A stretch of 64,000 nucleotides of DNA from JAJRXR01 sp041402005 (GTDB lineage: Bacteria > Planctomycetota > Phycisphaerae > Phycisphaerales > UBA1924): positions 248,001 through 312,000 of the forward strand of contig JAWKTB010000003.1 of NCBI GenBank assembly GCA_041402005.1, written 5' to 3'. Positions 50,494-59,185 of the stretch are shown here, in pieces. The notes under the pieces were generated by a model, which did not search any database, had not been told where the DNA came from, and was given only the letters and a program-made list of their open reading frames with translations. The position numbers were made by a program, and so were the translations under genes. Position 1 is the stretch's first letter. Each line of letters opens with the position of its first letter.

Positions 50494-51257
50494 TGGCGGA
50501 ATCTCGCAACGTCACCTTCCAGATCTGGCGGGGCGACGCCTCGGGCGGCGAGCTCAAGGCGTACACCACCGGGATCACCGACGGCATGGTCGTCCTCGAC
50601 GCGGTGCACCAGATCCAGGCCGAGTCCGCGCCGGACCTGGCCTGCCGCTGGAACTGCAAGGCGGGCAAGTGCGGGTCGTGCTCGGCGGAGATCAACGGCA
50701 AGCCCCGCCTCATGTGCATGACCCGCATGGACGAGATCGACACGTCCGAGCCCGTCACGCTCCGCCCGATGCAGACGTTCCCCCCGATCCGCGACCTGGT
50801 CACGGACGTGAGCTGGAACTACGAGGTCAAGAAGCGCATCAAGAAGTTCAAGCCCCGCAAGCCCGACAACCCCGACGGCACGTGGAACATGGCCCAGGCC
50901 GACGTCGAGCGGGTCCAGGAGTTCCGCAAGTGCATCGAGTGCTTCCTGTGCCAGAACGTCTGCCACGTGTTGCGTGAGCACGAGCTGCACGAGAAGTTCG
51001 CGGGGCCCAGGCACTTCATCTACACCGCCGCCCTCGAGATGCATCCCCTGGACACCGAGAACAGGCTGGGCCAGCTCAAGGACGAGGGGAACATTGGCTT
51101 GTGCAACATCACCAAGTGCTGCACCAAGGTCTGCCCGGAGCACATCACGATCACGGACAACGGGATCATCCCGCTGAAGGAACGCGTCGTGGACGAGTTC
51201 TACGATCCGCTCACCAAGCTCTTCCGCATCTTCCGCCCCGCCAACAAGAAGGCCTGA
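50493..51257 (+). CDS. sdhB: Succinate dehydrogenase iron-sulfur subunit
   Basis: A 254-residue protein carrying the three clusters between FAD and quinone. The [2Fe-2S] ligands are Cys55, Cys60, Cys63 and Cys75. The C-terminal ferredoxin domain has CIECFLCQNVC (Cys146, 149, 152, 156) and CNITKCCTKVCPE (Cys203, 208/209, 213). A GTG at 50490 is also in frame; ATG 50493 has GGAG upstream and overlaps the sdhA stop by one base. Electrons probably go to menaquinone, in line with mqnA in this window. Confidence 0.95.
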   Translation: MAESRNVTFQIWRGDASGGELKAYTTGITDGMVVLDAVHQIQAESAPDLACRWNCKAGKCGSCSAEINGKPRLMCMTRMDEIDTSEPVTLRPMQTFPPIRDLVTDVSWNYEVKKRIKKFKPRKPDNPDGTWNMAQADVERVQEFRKCIECFLCQNVCHVLREHELHEKFAGPRHFIYTAALEMHPLDTENRLGQLKDEGNIGLCNITKCCTKVCPEHITITDNGIIPLKERVVDEFYDPLTKLFRIFRPANKKA

Positions 51258-51301
51258 GCACACGCACGAGAGGCGGGCGACGACCCCGCCGGGAGGCGTC
51301 G

Positions 51302-51823
51302 ATGGGCGAGCTGAAGCGAATCCATTCGGACACGATTCCCCGGGCGATCTCCAAGGCGGAGCGGTACCGCCTGCTCAACGAGCCGTGGGAGTCGGAGAGC
51401 ATCTGTCGGGACATTTTGGCGGTGGAGCCCGACAACCAGGAGGTGCTGGCGCTCCTGGTGCTGGCGATCACGGACCAGTTCGCGCGTCGCAAGGGCATCG
51501 GGGAGTCGGACGCCGAGGCGGTGCTGTCGCGGATCAAGGACCCGTACCGTCGCGCCTACTACGGCGGGGTGATCGCGGAGCGCTGGGCCAAGCGGCTGCT
51601 CCGCGCCGACTACGGGCGCGAGGTCGTGCTCGAGCGGCTGCACAAGGCGATGGACCTGTACGACGAGGCCCAGCGCGCGGCGCCCGAGCACAACGAGGAC
51701 GCCGTCCTCCGCTGGAACACCTGCGTGCGCCTCATCGAGCGCTTTGGGCTCGACAAGGGCGACGCCCGCTCGTGGGACCTGGCGCACATCGAGCACTTCG
51801 ACGACGAGATGCCGACGCGCTGA
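51302..51823 (+). CDS. Small TPR-like conserved protein
   Basis: A 173-residue soluble helical protein. SICRDILAVEPDNQEVLALLVLA resembles a TPR helix pair, followed by YYGGVIAERWAKRLLRAD and MDLYDEAQRAAPEHNEDAVLRWN. A GGGAGG element precedes ATG 51302. It lies 44 bases after sdhB on the same strand and may be part of the sdh operon, perhaps as an assembly or regulatory partner. That role is inference from position only. Confidence 0.65.
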   Translation: MGELKRIHSDTIPRAISKAERYRLLNEPWESESICRDILAVEPDNQEVLALLVLAITDQFARRKGIGESDAEAVLSRIKDPYRRAYYGGVIAERWAKRLLRADYGREVVLERLHKAMDLYDEAQRAAPEHNEDAVLRWNTCVRLIERFGLDKGDARSWDLAHIEHFDDEMPTR

Positions 51824-51829
51824 GTCCCA

Positions 51830-52972
51830 TCAGGGCGGCGGGAGCGACCAGCCGACACTGATGGAGCTTGGGGCGAGGTGAACCTGGCGCGAGAGCCAGG
51901 CGTCGCCGGCGCGTCGCGCGGAGATCTGCTCGCGCACCTCGCCCAGTGAGAGGTAGGGGACCGGGTCGGGGAGCGAGCCCTGGTGGAGGTCGATCGACCA
52001 CGCGCCCGAGGCGCCGCCAGCACCCAGCAGCTCGTCGAGCCACCCGTCGTGACGCATGTCGTTCGCCATCGGGCGACGCCATGCGGGGATCTTGCCCGGC
52101 TCGGGCGATGCGTCGGCGATGGCGCCAGTCGGGAACGACCGCAGACTCGCGAGGAACTCCTCGACCGCGCGCTCCGGGCTGCTCGGGGCGGGTGTTGACG
52201 CGGGCGTTGGACGGGGCGCTGCAAGCGTGATCGGCGGTGTCGGGCTTGCGGGCGCCCGTACCGTCCTCGAGGCCAGCGTGTTGTTCGTCGCGGGCGCCGC
52301 GACCTCGTTGGCGTACCGCCTGACCGCGATCGACTGCGTGGGCAGGCGCGTGACGCTCTCCTCGAGCCAGCGGGCGCTGCGGACGCCGAGCTCGCCCCGC
52401 GATTGGCGACGGTCGAGAAGATGGACCGCGATCGCCTCGCGCTGCGTCGGGCTGAGTTGGCGCAGGTCGAGCTCGTTCCACCAGACGCCGGCGCGGGTGT
52501 CCGGGGCGAGCGCAAGGCGGGCGGCGACGATCCGAGTGGGCGTGACCGAGACGACGAGCGACGTCGGCGTCAACGCGAGCAGCGTCAGGGGTAGCCCGAT
52601 GAGCGCCAGCGCGAGGCCGACGCGTCGGACATTCTCCGTGTGGATCGGCGTGCCCTTGACCAGCCCGCCGTACCAGCGCCACGGCGCCCCGCACTCGCAG
52701 CACACCTTGATCAGCTTCTCCGTATCCGGGTAGGGATACCCGCACCGACGGCACGAGGGCGCCGAGCCGACACGCAGGCGGCGCTGGAACGTGTACATAA
52801 CCGCCCCGATTCCCAGTGCCATGAGGCCGAGTGCGAGGGGGACGAGGCGGAGGGCGCCGACGACGAACTCCTCGGCGTTCGCGCGGCGCCCCAGCTGGAT
52901 CGATATCGGCGCGAGGACACCAAGACCGACGACGACGCACGTGATGGGAAGAAGGCCACGCCTGGGCTGCAC
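51830..52972 (-). CDS. Zinc-ribbon membrane protein, start revised
   Basis: A 380-residue protein: two membrane helices near residues 8-28 and 38-60, a zinc ribbon with Cys74, Cys77, Cys91 and Cys94 (SCRRCGYPYPDTEKL...CCEC), then a third helix (LALALIGLPLTLLALT) and a large Ala/Pro-rich C-terminal domain. The longest frame starts at ATG 53008, but a promoter with TTGAGA, 18 bases and TATCAT overlaps those codons. It places +1 exactly on GTG 52972 (QPRRGLLPIT...), so that is chosen. Related zinc-ribbon genes lie at 6958 and 12960. Function unknown. Confidence 0.68.
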   Translation of the reverse strand: MQPRRGLLPITCVVVGLGVLAPISIQLGRRANAEEFVVGALRLVPLALGLMALGIGAVMYTFQRRLRVGSAPSCRRCGYPYPDTEKLIKVCCECGAPWRWYGGLVKGTPIHTENVRRVGLALALIGLPLTLLALTPTSLVVSVTPTRIVAARLALAPDTRAGVWWNELDLRQLSPTQREAIAVHLLDRRQSRGELGVRSARWLEESVTRLPTQSIAVRRYANEVAAPATNNTLASRTVRAPASPTPPITLAAPRPTPASTPAPSSPERAVEEFLASLRSFPTGAIADASPEPGKIPAWRRPMANDMRHDGWLDELLGAGGASGAWSIDLHQGSLPDPVPYLSLGEVREQISARRAGDAWLSRQVHLAPSSISVGWSLPPP

Positions 52973-52978
52973 GAAAGC

Positions 52979-53008
52979 ATGATACCAGAGGGGTTCGGGA
53001 TGTCTCAA
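52979..53008 (-). promoter_or_regulatory. Promoter TTGAGA-18-TATCAT, leaderless
   Basis: On the minus strand TTGAGA is at 53008-53003 and TATCAT at 52984-52979. +1 is 52972, the G of the revised GTG start. The promoter lies inside the first codons of the longest possible reading frame. Confidence 0.6.
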
Positions 53009-53088
53009 CGAGAACGCCGCCGCCCACCCGGGTCGGGCGAGCGACGGCGTCTACTTGTCGGACATCACGGGGTCAGGACCGGGGCGGC

Positions 53089-53865
53089 TCAGCGCCGGCG
53101 ACGCACCACGCCCAGGCCGCACGCCAGCAGCATCGCCGAGACCCCACCCGGCGCCGGCGTGATGGTGATGCGGGCGATCAGATCATCGGGCCCGAAGGCG
53201 GCGTCGATGGTGTCCCCGGTCGCGGTGGTCAGGCCGACGATCGAGTCGAGGTAGGACGCCCCACCCGGGAGGATGTGGGTGACGAAGCCGTTCTCGTCCG
53301 TGCCGAGCGTTGCATCGGAGCCCATGATGAAGGCCGCGCCGTCGGTGATGTCGTTGACCTCCGAGCCGGCGTCCCAGACGTCGCGCCCGTAGATGTTGAT
53401 GACCAGCGGCCCGTTGAAGTTTCCGGCGGCGTCGAAGAGCTCGATCGCGCCGTCGTTGCCCACGAACATGTCGTTGCTGGGCACGACCATGGCGGCGTAG
53501 TTGAAGAAGCGGTTGACGCTCGCGTCGCCCGGGTCGAGGACGATGCTCGCCGACTCGCCCGGGGTGAAGGGGGGGATGCCGTCGGGCTGGACGAGTGTCG
53601 TCTGCACGCCCATCGCCTGCTCACTCGAGAACCTCGCGGTGAGGGCGGAGGTGTCGGCGAGCTCCGCGATCTCGACGATCCCGCCCGACGCCATCGACCC
53701 GGCGTCGAACACGTCGAACGACCCGTCGTGCAGGCCGAGCCAGAAGGGTGAGAGGGTGAACCCACCGGCGCCCTGCATGTTCTGAACGGTGATGGTGACC
53801 TGGGCCCCGGCGGTGGACGCGGCGATCGCGCCCGCGCCGAGCGCGGCGACGACTCTGCTCCTCAT
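53089..53865 (-). CDS. Exported spondin-domain protein with PEP-CTERM-like tail
   Basis: A 258-residue protein: signal peptide MRSRVVAALGAGAIAASTAGA, a spondin-type domain (VTITVQNMQGAGGFTLSPFW, LHDGSFDVFDAGSMASGG), and a C-terminal sorting-like tail with PAPGG, a hydrophobic helix AMLLACGLGVV and RRRR. That tail is of the PEP-CTERM/exosortase kind, a different anchor from the dockerin-like tails. AGGAGA precedes ATG 53865. It lies 95 bases downstream of the anti-sigma gene on the same strand and may belong to its regulon. Confidence 0.8.
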   Translation of the reverse strand: MRSRVVAALGAGAIAASTAGAQVTITVQNMQGAGGFTLSPFWLGLHDGSFDVFDAGSMASGGIVEIAELADTSALTARFSSEQAMGVQTTLVQPDGIPPFTPGESASIVLDPGDASVNRFFNYAAMVVPSNDMFVGNDGAIELFDAAGNFNGPLVINIYGRDVWDAGSEVNDITDGAAFIMGSDATLGTDENGFVTHILPGGASYLDSIVGLTTATGDTIDAAFGPDDLIARITITPAPGGVSAMLLACGLGVVRRRR

Positions 53866-53960
53866 GTCGATTCTCCTGTCTGAAGCTGCACACACTGACG
53901 CCGGGCTCGCACCCGGACGACCCCGACGTGAGTCAGACGCCCCCGGCGCGCCTTGCAGCC

Positions 53961-54260
53961 CTACTCGTCGTTTTCCCGAGTTTTCTGGATCGCGTCGAGA
54001 ATCCGCGCCCGCGCGTCTGGCGGCATCGCGCCCGCGGGCGCCGCGTCGGGGTCTTGACGCAGCTCGGCGACGAGTCTGTCCAGCTCACGCAGCCGCTTGC
54101 GTGCCCGACGACAGTTGCTGCACAGGGAGGAGTGCAGCCACTCGCCCACTCTCGAGCCCGGGCGGAGTTGCTCGCCCTTGCGCGCGTACGACCTCACGCG
54201 GTCGGCTTCCTCGCACCGCAGGGTCAGGACATACCAGATGACACGGAGCCAGCGCATCAC
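53961..54260 (-). CDS. Probable zinc-binding anti-sigma factor
   Basis: A 99-residue protein with the ZAS-type pattern: Cys16, then His43-x3-Cys47-x2-Cys50 in EWLHSSLCSNCRRARKRL. Such small domains bind ECF sigma factors and release them on oxidation or another signal. It has no membrane segment, so it would be a soluble anti-sigma. Its ATG overlaps the stop of the sigma gene, so the two are coupled in translation, the usual arrangement of such pairs. Confidence 0.78.
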   Translation of the reverse strand: MMRWLRVIWYVLTLRCEEADRVRSYARKGEQLRPGSRVGEWLHSSLCSNCRRARKRLRELDRLVAELRQDPDAAPAGAMPPDARARILDAIQKTRENDE

Positions 54261-54931
54261 GATCGCCCCCCGGGTTCCGTCCCGCGACCGAAGCCGTCCT
54301 CCTCCAAGCCCTCACGCAAACGCAGCTTTGCCCGGTGGATAATCGTCCACAGATTGGTCGGCGTGATGCCCAAAATCTCACAAACACTTTGTGAATCGAG
54401 CCCGTCCAGCTCTCGCAGGCAGAACGTCTCCCGCATCGCCTCGGGGAGTTGGGCAATCCTTCGCACCAGGGCCCGGCGAAGCTCCGCCCGGTCGGCGCGG
54501 CCCTCGGGGCCGGGCTCCGACGGCGAGATCCGACCCTTCCACTGCCCGTCCGCCCGAAAGGCCTCGTCCCGATGGTCGAGGACGCCCGCCAGGTCCTCCG
54601 CGATCGGGTGCTCGCGCCGACGCCGACGCAACTGGTCAAGCACCTTGTGACGCAGGATCCCGATCAGCCAGGTCCGGATGCTGGACCGCCCGTCAAAGGT
54701 GTTGAGGGCCCCGATCGCCGCGAGCAGGGCCTCTTGGACGGCGTCCTCGGCCTGGTCCTCGGCGCCCAGGCGGAGCAGGGCGTACCGGTACATCACGTCG
54801 CCGTGCTCGTCGAGCCAGACGCCCGGGTCCGCCGGCGCGATCTGCGCGCCCTGCCGCCGGGTTGTGTCCGTGGCATGCATCCCCGGCTCCATGCCAGCCC
54901 CAACGCCCCGGGGGCGGGCTTTGTTCGCCAT
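54257..54931 (-). CDS. ECF-type RNA polymerase sigma factor
   Basis: A sigma-70 family protein of up to 224 residues. Region 2 (DVMYRYALLRLGAEDQAEDAVQEAL to FDGRSSIRTWLIGILRHKVLDQL) and region 4 (LPEAMRETFCLRELDGLDSQSVCEILGITPTNLW...RAKLRLRE) are both clear. In-frame ATGs at 54892 and 54880 are alternatives; 54880 has GGAG six bases upstream and gives a more usual length of 207. It is followed by its anti-sigma gene. Target genes are unknown. Confidence 0.9.
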   Translation of the reverse strand: MANKARPRGVGAGMEPGMHATDTTRRQGAQIAPADPGVWLDEHGDVMYRYALLRLGAEDQAEDAVQEALLAAIGALNTFDGRSSIRTWLIGILRHKVLDQLRRRRREHPIAEDLAGVLDHRDEAFRADGQWKGRISPSEPGPEGRADRAELRRALVRRIAQLPEAMRETFCLRELDGLDSQSVCEILGITPTNLWTIIHRAKLRLREGLEEDGFGRGTEPGGRS

Positions 54932-54964
54932 CGAGGAGTCGGATCCCGGCGGAATCTGTGAACT

Positions 54965-55804
54965 CTACGCGCTCGCGCCCTGGGCTCTCGCCTCGTTGGC
55001 CTCTCGGCGAAGGCGATTGATCAGGTCGTTGTCCTGGCCGATCAGGCGTCGATCCCGCAGGGCCATGCCGAAGGCCTGGAGGAGCGGGCGTCGGATGGCG
55101 CCCTTCTTGAAGAGGAAGCTCAGCAGCGCCGAGGCGGGCCCCGAGATCGGACGCTTGTGGAAGAACGAGATCTGGTTCGGGAACGAGCGGACCTGGTACC
55201 CGCGCTTCTCGCCCACGAGGCGCAGGGCGCGCGGGGACCAAAAGAACACATGACGCCCCGAGTTCACGCTCAGGTAGTCCCAGTCGGCGCCCTGGCCACG
55301 GTAGAGCTGCGTCGTGATGACGTGCACGTCCGGGTCGAGCGAGAAGATCGCCTCGATGTCCTGAGCCGGGTTGGGCAGGTGCTCGTACACCTCGAACGCG
55401 GTGATCATCGCGTACTTCTGCGCCGGGTCGAAGTCGAACGGGGCGGCGTAGACGTTTTCCACGTACTTGTCGGCGTGGTACGCGTCCATCCCGACGTCCC
55501 GCAGCATGCGGACGAGCAGCCCGTCGCCGGCGCCGAAGTCCAGGACCTTGGCGTCCTTCGGGAGCTTGGTCGCCCGCGCGATGAGTGGGAGGGCGACCTG
55601 GAGCATCTGCGCCCGGAGGACGGCGCCGGTGTCCGCGCCACGGAACGGGGCGTTGTACGCCTCGTCGAGCCAGGTCGGGGCGTCGGTCATGAGCGAGCCG
55701 CACGTCGCACACTCGTGGTACCCGACGTCGTGCCGCGCCATGACGGTGCGTCGGAACTTCTCGCTGGTCTCGCTGCCGCACAGGCGACACTCGACGCGGG
55801 CCAC
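54965..55804 (-). CDS. SAM-dependent methyltransferase with N-terminal zinc finger
   Basis: A 279-residue class I methyltransferase. The N-terminus has two CxxC pairs (CRLCGS and CATCGS) of a small zinc finger. The SAM motif is VLDFGAGDGLLVRMLRDVG. FEVYEHLPNPAQDI and the later SGRHVFFWSPRAL are typical of sugar-modifying methyltransferases in surface-glycan loci. Start GTG 55804 has GGAGGG upstream. It follows the GDP-mannose dehydratase gene by 51 bases and is probably cotranscribed with it; the target could be a fucose- or mannose-derived residue. Confidence 0.85.
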   Translation of the reverse strand: MARVECRLCGSETSEKFRRTVMARHDVGYHECATCGSLMTDAPTWLDEAYNAPFRGADTGAVLRAQMLQVALPLIARATKLPKDAKVLDFGAGDGLLVRMLRDVGMDAYHADKYVENVYAAPFDFDPAQKYAMITAFEVYEHLPNPAQDIEAIFSLDPDVHVITTQLYRGQGADWDYLSVNSGRHVFFWSPRALRLVGEKRGYQVRSFPNQISFFHKRPISGPASALLSFLFKKGAIRRPLLQAFGMALRDRRLIGQDNDLINRLRREANEARAQGASA

Positions 55805-55855
55805 GCGACCCTCCTCTCTTCACTCGCGCGGCTCCGTCCGCCTGACCGGTCTTGC

Positions 55856-56926
55856 CTACTGATCGTGTCCCGTGAACGCCGGTAGCTCGTGACCCGCGTC
55901 CTTCAGGGTCTTCTCGCGCTTGGCAAGCTCCACGTCGTGCTCGACCATCATCGCGACCAGCTCGTCGAAGCTCGTGGTCGGCTCCCACCCGAGCTTCTTC
56001 TTCGCCTTCGCCGGGTCGCCCAGCAGCAGCTCCACCTCCGCGGGACGCAGGTACCGCGGGTCGAACTCGACGAACTCCTGGAAGTCGAGGCCCGCGTGCG
56101 TGAACGCCTTCTCGGCGAACTCGCGGACCGACCAGGTCTGCCCGGTCGCGACCACGTAGTCGTCGGGTGTGTCCTGCTGGAGCATCCGCCACATCATCTC
56201 GACGTAGTCGCCCGCGAAGCCCCAGTCGCGCTTGGAGTCCAGGTTGCCGAGGTAGACCTTCTTCTGCAGGCCCATCTTGATGCGACCGACGGCCCTTGTG
56301 ATCTTGCGGGTGACGAAGGTCTCGCCGCGGCGCGGGCTCTCGTGGTTGAAGAGGATGCCGCACGAGGCGTGCATGTCGTACGACTCGCGGTAGTTGACGG
56401 TCGCCCAGTGGGCCATGACCTTCGCGCAGGCGTAGGGCGAGCGGGGGTAGAAGGGCGTGGACTCGCGCTGCGGGGTCTCGACGACCTTGCCGTACATCTC
56501 GGAGCTGGACGCCTGGTAGTAGCGGACCTGCTGTCCCGACTTCTGCTGGAAGTCACGGACGGCCTCGAGGAGCTTGAGGGCGCCCATCCCGACAGTGTCG
56601 GCGGTGTAGATGGGCATGTCGAAGCTGACGCGGACGTGCGACTGGGCGCCGAGGTTGTAGACCTCGTGGGGCTTGGTCTCGTCGAGGAGCTTGGCCAGGA
56701 CGTTGGCGTCGCACAGGTCGCCGTAGTGGAGGAAGAGGTGGGTGCCCTTGATGTGCGGGTCCTGGTAGCAGTGGTCGATGCGGTCGGTGTTAAAGGTGGA
56801 GGCGCGTCGGACGATGCCGTGGACCTCGTAGCCCTTGTCGAGGAGGAGCTCGGTGAGGTAGGAGCCGTCCTGGCCGGTGATGCCGGTGATGATGGCCCGC
56901 CGGGCCTGGGGGTTCTTGTCGCTCAC
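55856..56926 (-). CDS. gmd: GDP-mannose 4,6-dehydratase
   Basis: A 356-residue enzyme that makes GDP-4-keto-6-deoxymannose, the precursor of GDP-fucose, GDP-rhamnose and related sugars. ITGITGQDGSYLTELLLDKG is diagnostic, followed by YNLGAQSHVRVSFDMP, YYQASSSEMYGKV, the catalytic SPYACAKVMAHW and FVTRKITRAVGRI. The frame extends to a GTG at 57001, but GTG 56926 begins the conserved sequence and has GGAG upstream. GDP-fucose synthase at 28195 would complete the pathway. Confidence 0.93.
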   Translation of the reverse strand: MSDKNPQARRAIITGITGQDGSYLTELLLDKGYEVHGIVRRASTFNTDRIDHCYQDPHIKGTHLFLHYGDLCDANVLAKLLDETKPHEVYNLGAQSHVRVSFDMPIYTADTVGMGALKLLEAVRDFQQKSGQQVRYYQASSSEMYGKVVETPQRESTPFYPRSPYACAKVMAHWATVNYRESYDMHASCGILFNHESPRRGETFVTRKITRAVGRIKMGLQKKVYLGNLDSKRDWGFAGDYVEMMWRMLQQDTPDDYVVATGQTWSVREFAEKAFTHAGLDFQEFVEFDPRYLRPAEVELLLGDPAKAKKKLGWEPTTSFDELVAMMVEHDVELAKREKTLKDAGHELPAFTGHDQ

Positions 56927-57000
56927 GTCGGGTCGCTCCGTCTGGGATGGCGTGGGTCCAAGGGTAGACGCCAGGTCCTGGGCTCCCGGCGTCGTGGGCA

Positions 57001-58383
57001 CTACGCCCCCGGGTCGGGGGTGGGTTCGCCCCTCGCGGTATCGGCCCGCCCGCCCTCCGGCTCAACCTCGGGTCCGACGATCAACGACCTCGCCGTCAGC
57101 AGGGCGAGCAGGCCCGTCAGAGCCAGGACGCCCCCGACGCGGGCGAGGCGGACGAGCCCGCCGGGTCTTGGCGACTCGCTCGACAGGATCGCCGAGGCCA
57201 TGATCGCCAGGAACATCAGCAGGAACGGCTCGTGGTACCGCTGCCAGACGTTGAAGGACGCGGTCTGGGCGGCGGCAAAGCCAGCCAGGGCCGCGAGCAG
57301 GACCCAGCGCGTCCGCGCGGGCGTGCAGGCGAACCAGATCGTGAGCAGCGCCGCGCCGATCGGCGCCAGGGCGAGGACGACCACGCTCGTGCGCCCGCCG
57401 ACGACGGGCGCCGACCGGATGATGTTCCACCAACCCGAGTACCGCCCGGCGCTGGTGCTCCAGGTCGTCTCGGGGACGAGCGCGATCACGAGCCCGAGCA
57501 CGAACGCGCCGCCCGCGAGCGCCCAGACACGCCGGTCCATCGCCCGCGCCCGCGGCAGCACGAACGCGATCAGCGGGATCGACAGGATCGCGAACTCCAT
57601 CAGCATGAACGCCGGCGTCGCGAGGTTCACCCCCTGCACCTTGCCCTGGAACGTGGGGGGGCTGAGCCCGCCCCAGAGCATCGCGAACAGGGCGAGCACG
57701 AGGAACGCGGGGAGCGTGACGAGCACGCCGACGAACGCACGCTTCACCCGATGCCAGTCGAAGACACCCTCGGCGCAGGGGGCGTTGATCCACGCGTGGG
57801 CCCAGATCACGCACGCGGCCCAGATGTGGATCTGACGGAAGAGGACGAGGGCGACGAGCACCAGGCCGGCGGTGAGAAGCGAGCCGTCGGTCGGTGGTCG
57901 GCACAGCGCCAGCGCGATGATGCCGAGCACGCACAACCAGGCGCTGTTGTCGGGCAGGAGCCAGATCCCGGGGAAGAGCACGTACATCGAAGCGATCATG
58001 GGCAGGCACAACAAGGCGCCCATCCCCCAGCCCGCGTCCCGGTCCGCGAGCCATGCGAGCAGCGCAAGTAGGATGACCGTGAATACCGCGCCGGCGAGCT
58101 GAAGGGCCATCGTCGAGTCGTCGATCCAACGGGCGACGTTGGCGAGGATGAGGTGGTACCCCGGCGTGGTCGCGGAGAGATAGTCGCTGACGTCCGGGCT
58201 GGGCAGCTCTTTGGCGAACTGCCGGATCGCGGGCTCGTGGTACTGGACCGAGTCCCAGGCGCCCCGCCCGCCCTCGTGCCCGGAGAGGATGAAGGGCAGC
58301 GCGACGAGGAGGTAGAGCGCGACGACGATCGCCGGCGCGAGCCACGCGGAGCGGGGGCGATTGTCTCCCGTCTGCTCAGGCAT
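57001..58383 (-). CDS. Polytopic GT-C-like membrane protein
   Basis: A 460-residue protein with about 11 helices. The first extracytoplasmic loop has WDSVQYHEPAIRQFAKELPS and then TTPGYHLILANVARW, where an acidic residue and the TTPG motif recall GT-C glycosyltransferases such as the Alg10/DIE2 group. A late loop has FNVWQRYHEPFLL. This family transfers sugars from lipid-phosphate donors. It sits between gmd and a methyltransferase and near a UbiA/DPPR-synthase-like gene, a possible source of the lipid donor. The assignment is tentative. Confidence 0.68.
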   Translation of the reverse strand: MPEQTGDNRPRSAWLAPAIVVALYLLVALPFILSGHEGGRGAWDSVQYHEPAIRQFAKELPSPDVSDYLSATTPGYHLILANVARWIDDSTMALQLAGAVFTVILLALLAWLADRDAGWGMGALLCLPMIASMYVLFPGIWLLPDNSAWLCVLGIIALALCRPPTDGSLLTAGLVLVALVLFRQIHIWAACVIWAHAWINAPCAEGVFDWHRVKRAFVGVLVTLPAFLVLALFAMLWGGLSPPTFQGKVQGVNLATPAFMLMEFAILSIPLIAFVLPRARAMDRRVWALAGGAFVLGLVIALVPETTWSTSAGRYSGWWNIIRSAPVVGGRTSVVVLALAPIGAALLTIWFACTPARTRWVLLAALAGFAAAQTASFNVWQRYHEPFLLMFLAIMASAILSSESPRPGGLVRLARVGGVLALTGLLALLTARSLIVGPEVEPEGGRADTARGEPTPDPGA

Positions 58384-59095
58384 CGCCCGCGCTCCTCTCG
58401 AATACGCGCAGCTCGTGCCCGTACCAAAGACGGGTCGCGTCCTCGCGATGCACGAGCGTCAGCGACTCCTCACCCGCCCACGCCTCGATTTCTTCGATCG
58501 CGCAGTACCGGATCAACTGGCGGGCCATGACGAGGTCGTGCGCCTGGTTCGCGAGCGCGCGCCAGCGCGGGTGGTCCACCATGTCCTTGTAAATAAGCCG
58601 CCCGCCCGGCGCGACGCGCTTACAGGCGTGCGAGAAAAGCTCCCGACGCGCCTCGGGGTCCACGTGGTGCATGACATCGATCAGCAGCACCGCCTCGAAG
58701 GGGCCATCGGGGAGTCCCTGCTCGACGCGCCGGTGCTCGAAACTGGGCGCCGGCGTCCCCTTCGCCGCCAAGCGGGCCGCGGCGCCCTTGGCGGCCTCGA
58801 TCGCCCCGGGCGAGGCATCGAACCCGTGCCCGCTCGCCAGCCGCCCGCTCGCCGCCAGGCTCAGCAGCACCAGCCCCGAGCCACACCCGATGTCGAGCAC
58901 GCTCGACCCCGGGGGCGTCTGCTCGATGACCAGCTCGAGGGGGCAGATGTTCGATCGGTATCGGCACATCAGGCGGGTCAGGAGCCCGGCGTCGGCGTAC
59001 AGCTCGCCCCCCAGGCGGGAGATCTCCGCCGCCGACATCGACACGCCACCCCCGGGCGTCTGGACGGGCTCGGCCTGGGTCGCGGGGGGGCTCAT
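58376..59095 (-). CDS. SAM-dependent methyltransferase
   Basis: A 239-residue class I methyltransferase with motif I VLDIGCGSGLVLLSLAA, an acidic motif near GFDASPGAIE, and VLLIDVMHHVDPEAR and LIYKDMVDHPRWRAL further on. The frame continues far upstream only as antisense reading of the UbiA-like gene; ATG 59095 starts the conserved part and lies near a predicted +1 (AACGAT at 59103-59108). Its stop overlaps the start of the GT-C-like gene by eight bases, so they are translationally linked. Confidence 0.85.
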   Translation of the reverse strand: MSPPATQAEPVQTPGGGVSMSAAEISRLGGELYADAGLLTRLMCRYRSNICPLELVIEQTPPGSSVLDIGCGSGLVLLSLAASGRLASGHGFDASPGAIEAAKGAAARLAAKGTPAPSFEHRRVEQGLPDGPFEAVLLIDVMHHVDPEARRELFSHACKRVAPGGRLIYKDMVDHPRWRALANQAHDLVMARQLIRYCAIEEIEAWAGEESLTLVHREDATRLWYGHELRVFERSAGDA

Positions 59096-59185
59096 GGGCT
59101 GGATCGTTGCTCCCTCGTCGCCCCGGGAGTGCACGCGGGGCCCCGACCTAGCCGATCCCACGCCCACGCCCCCGGCGCCACGCGT

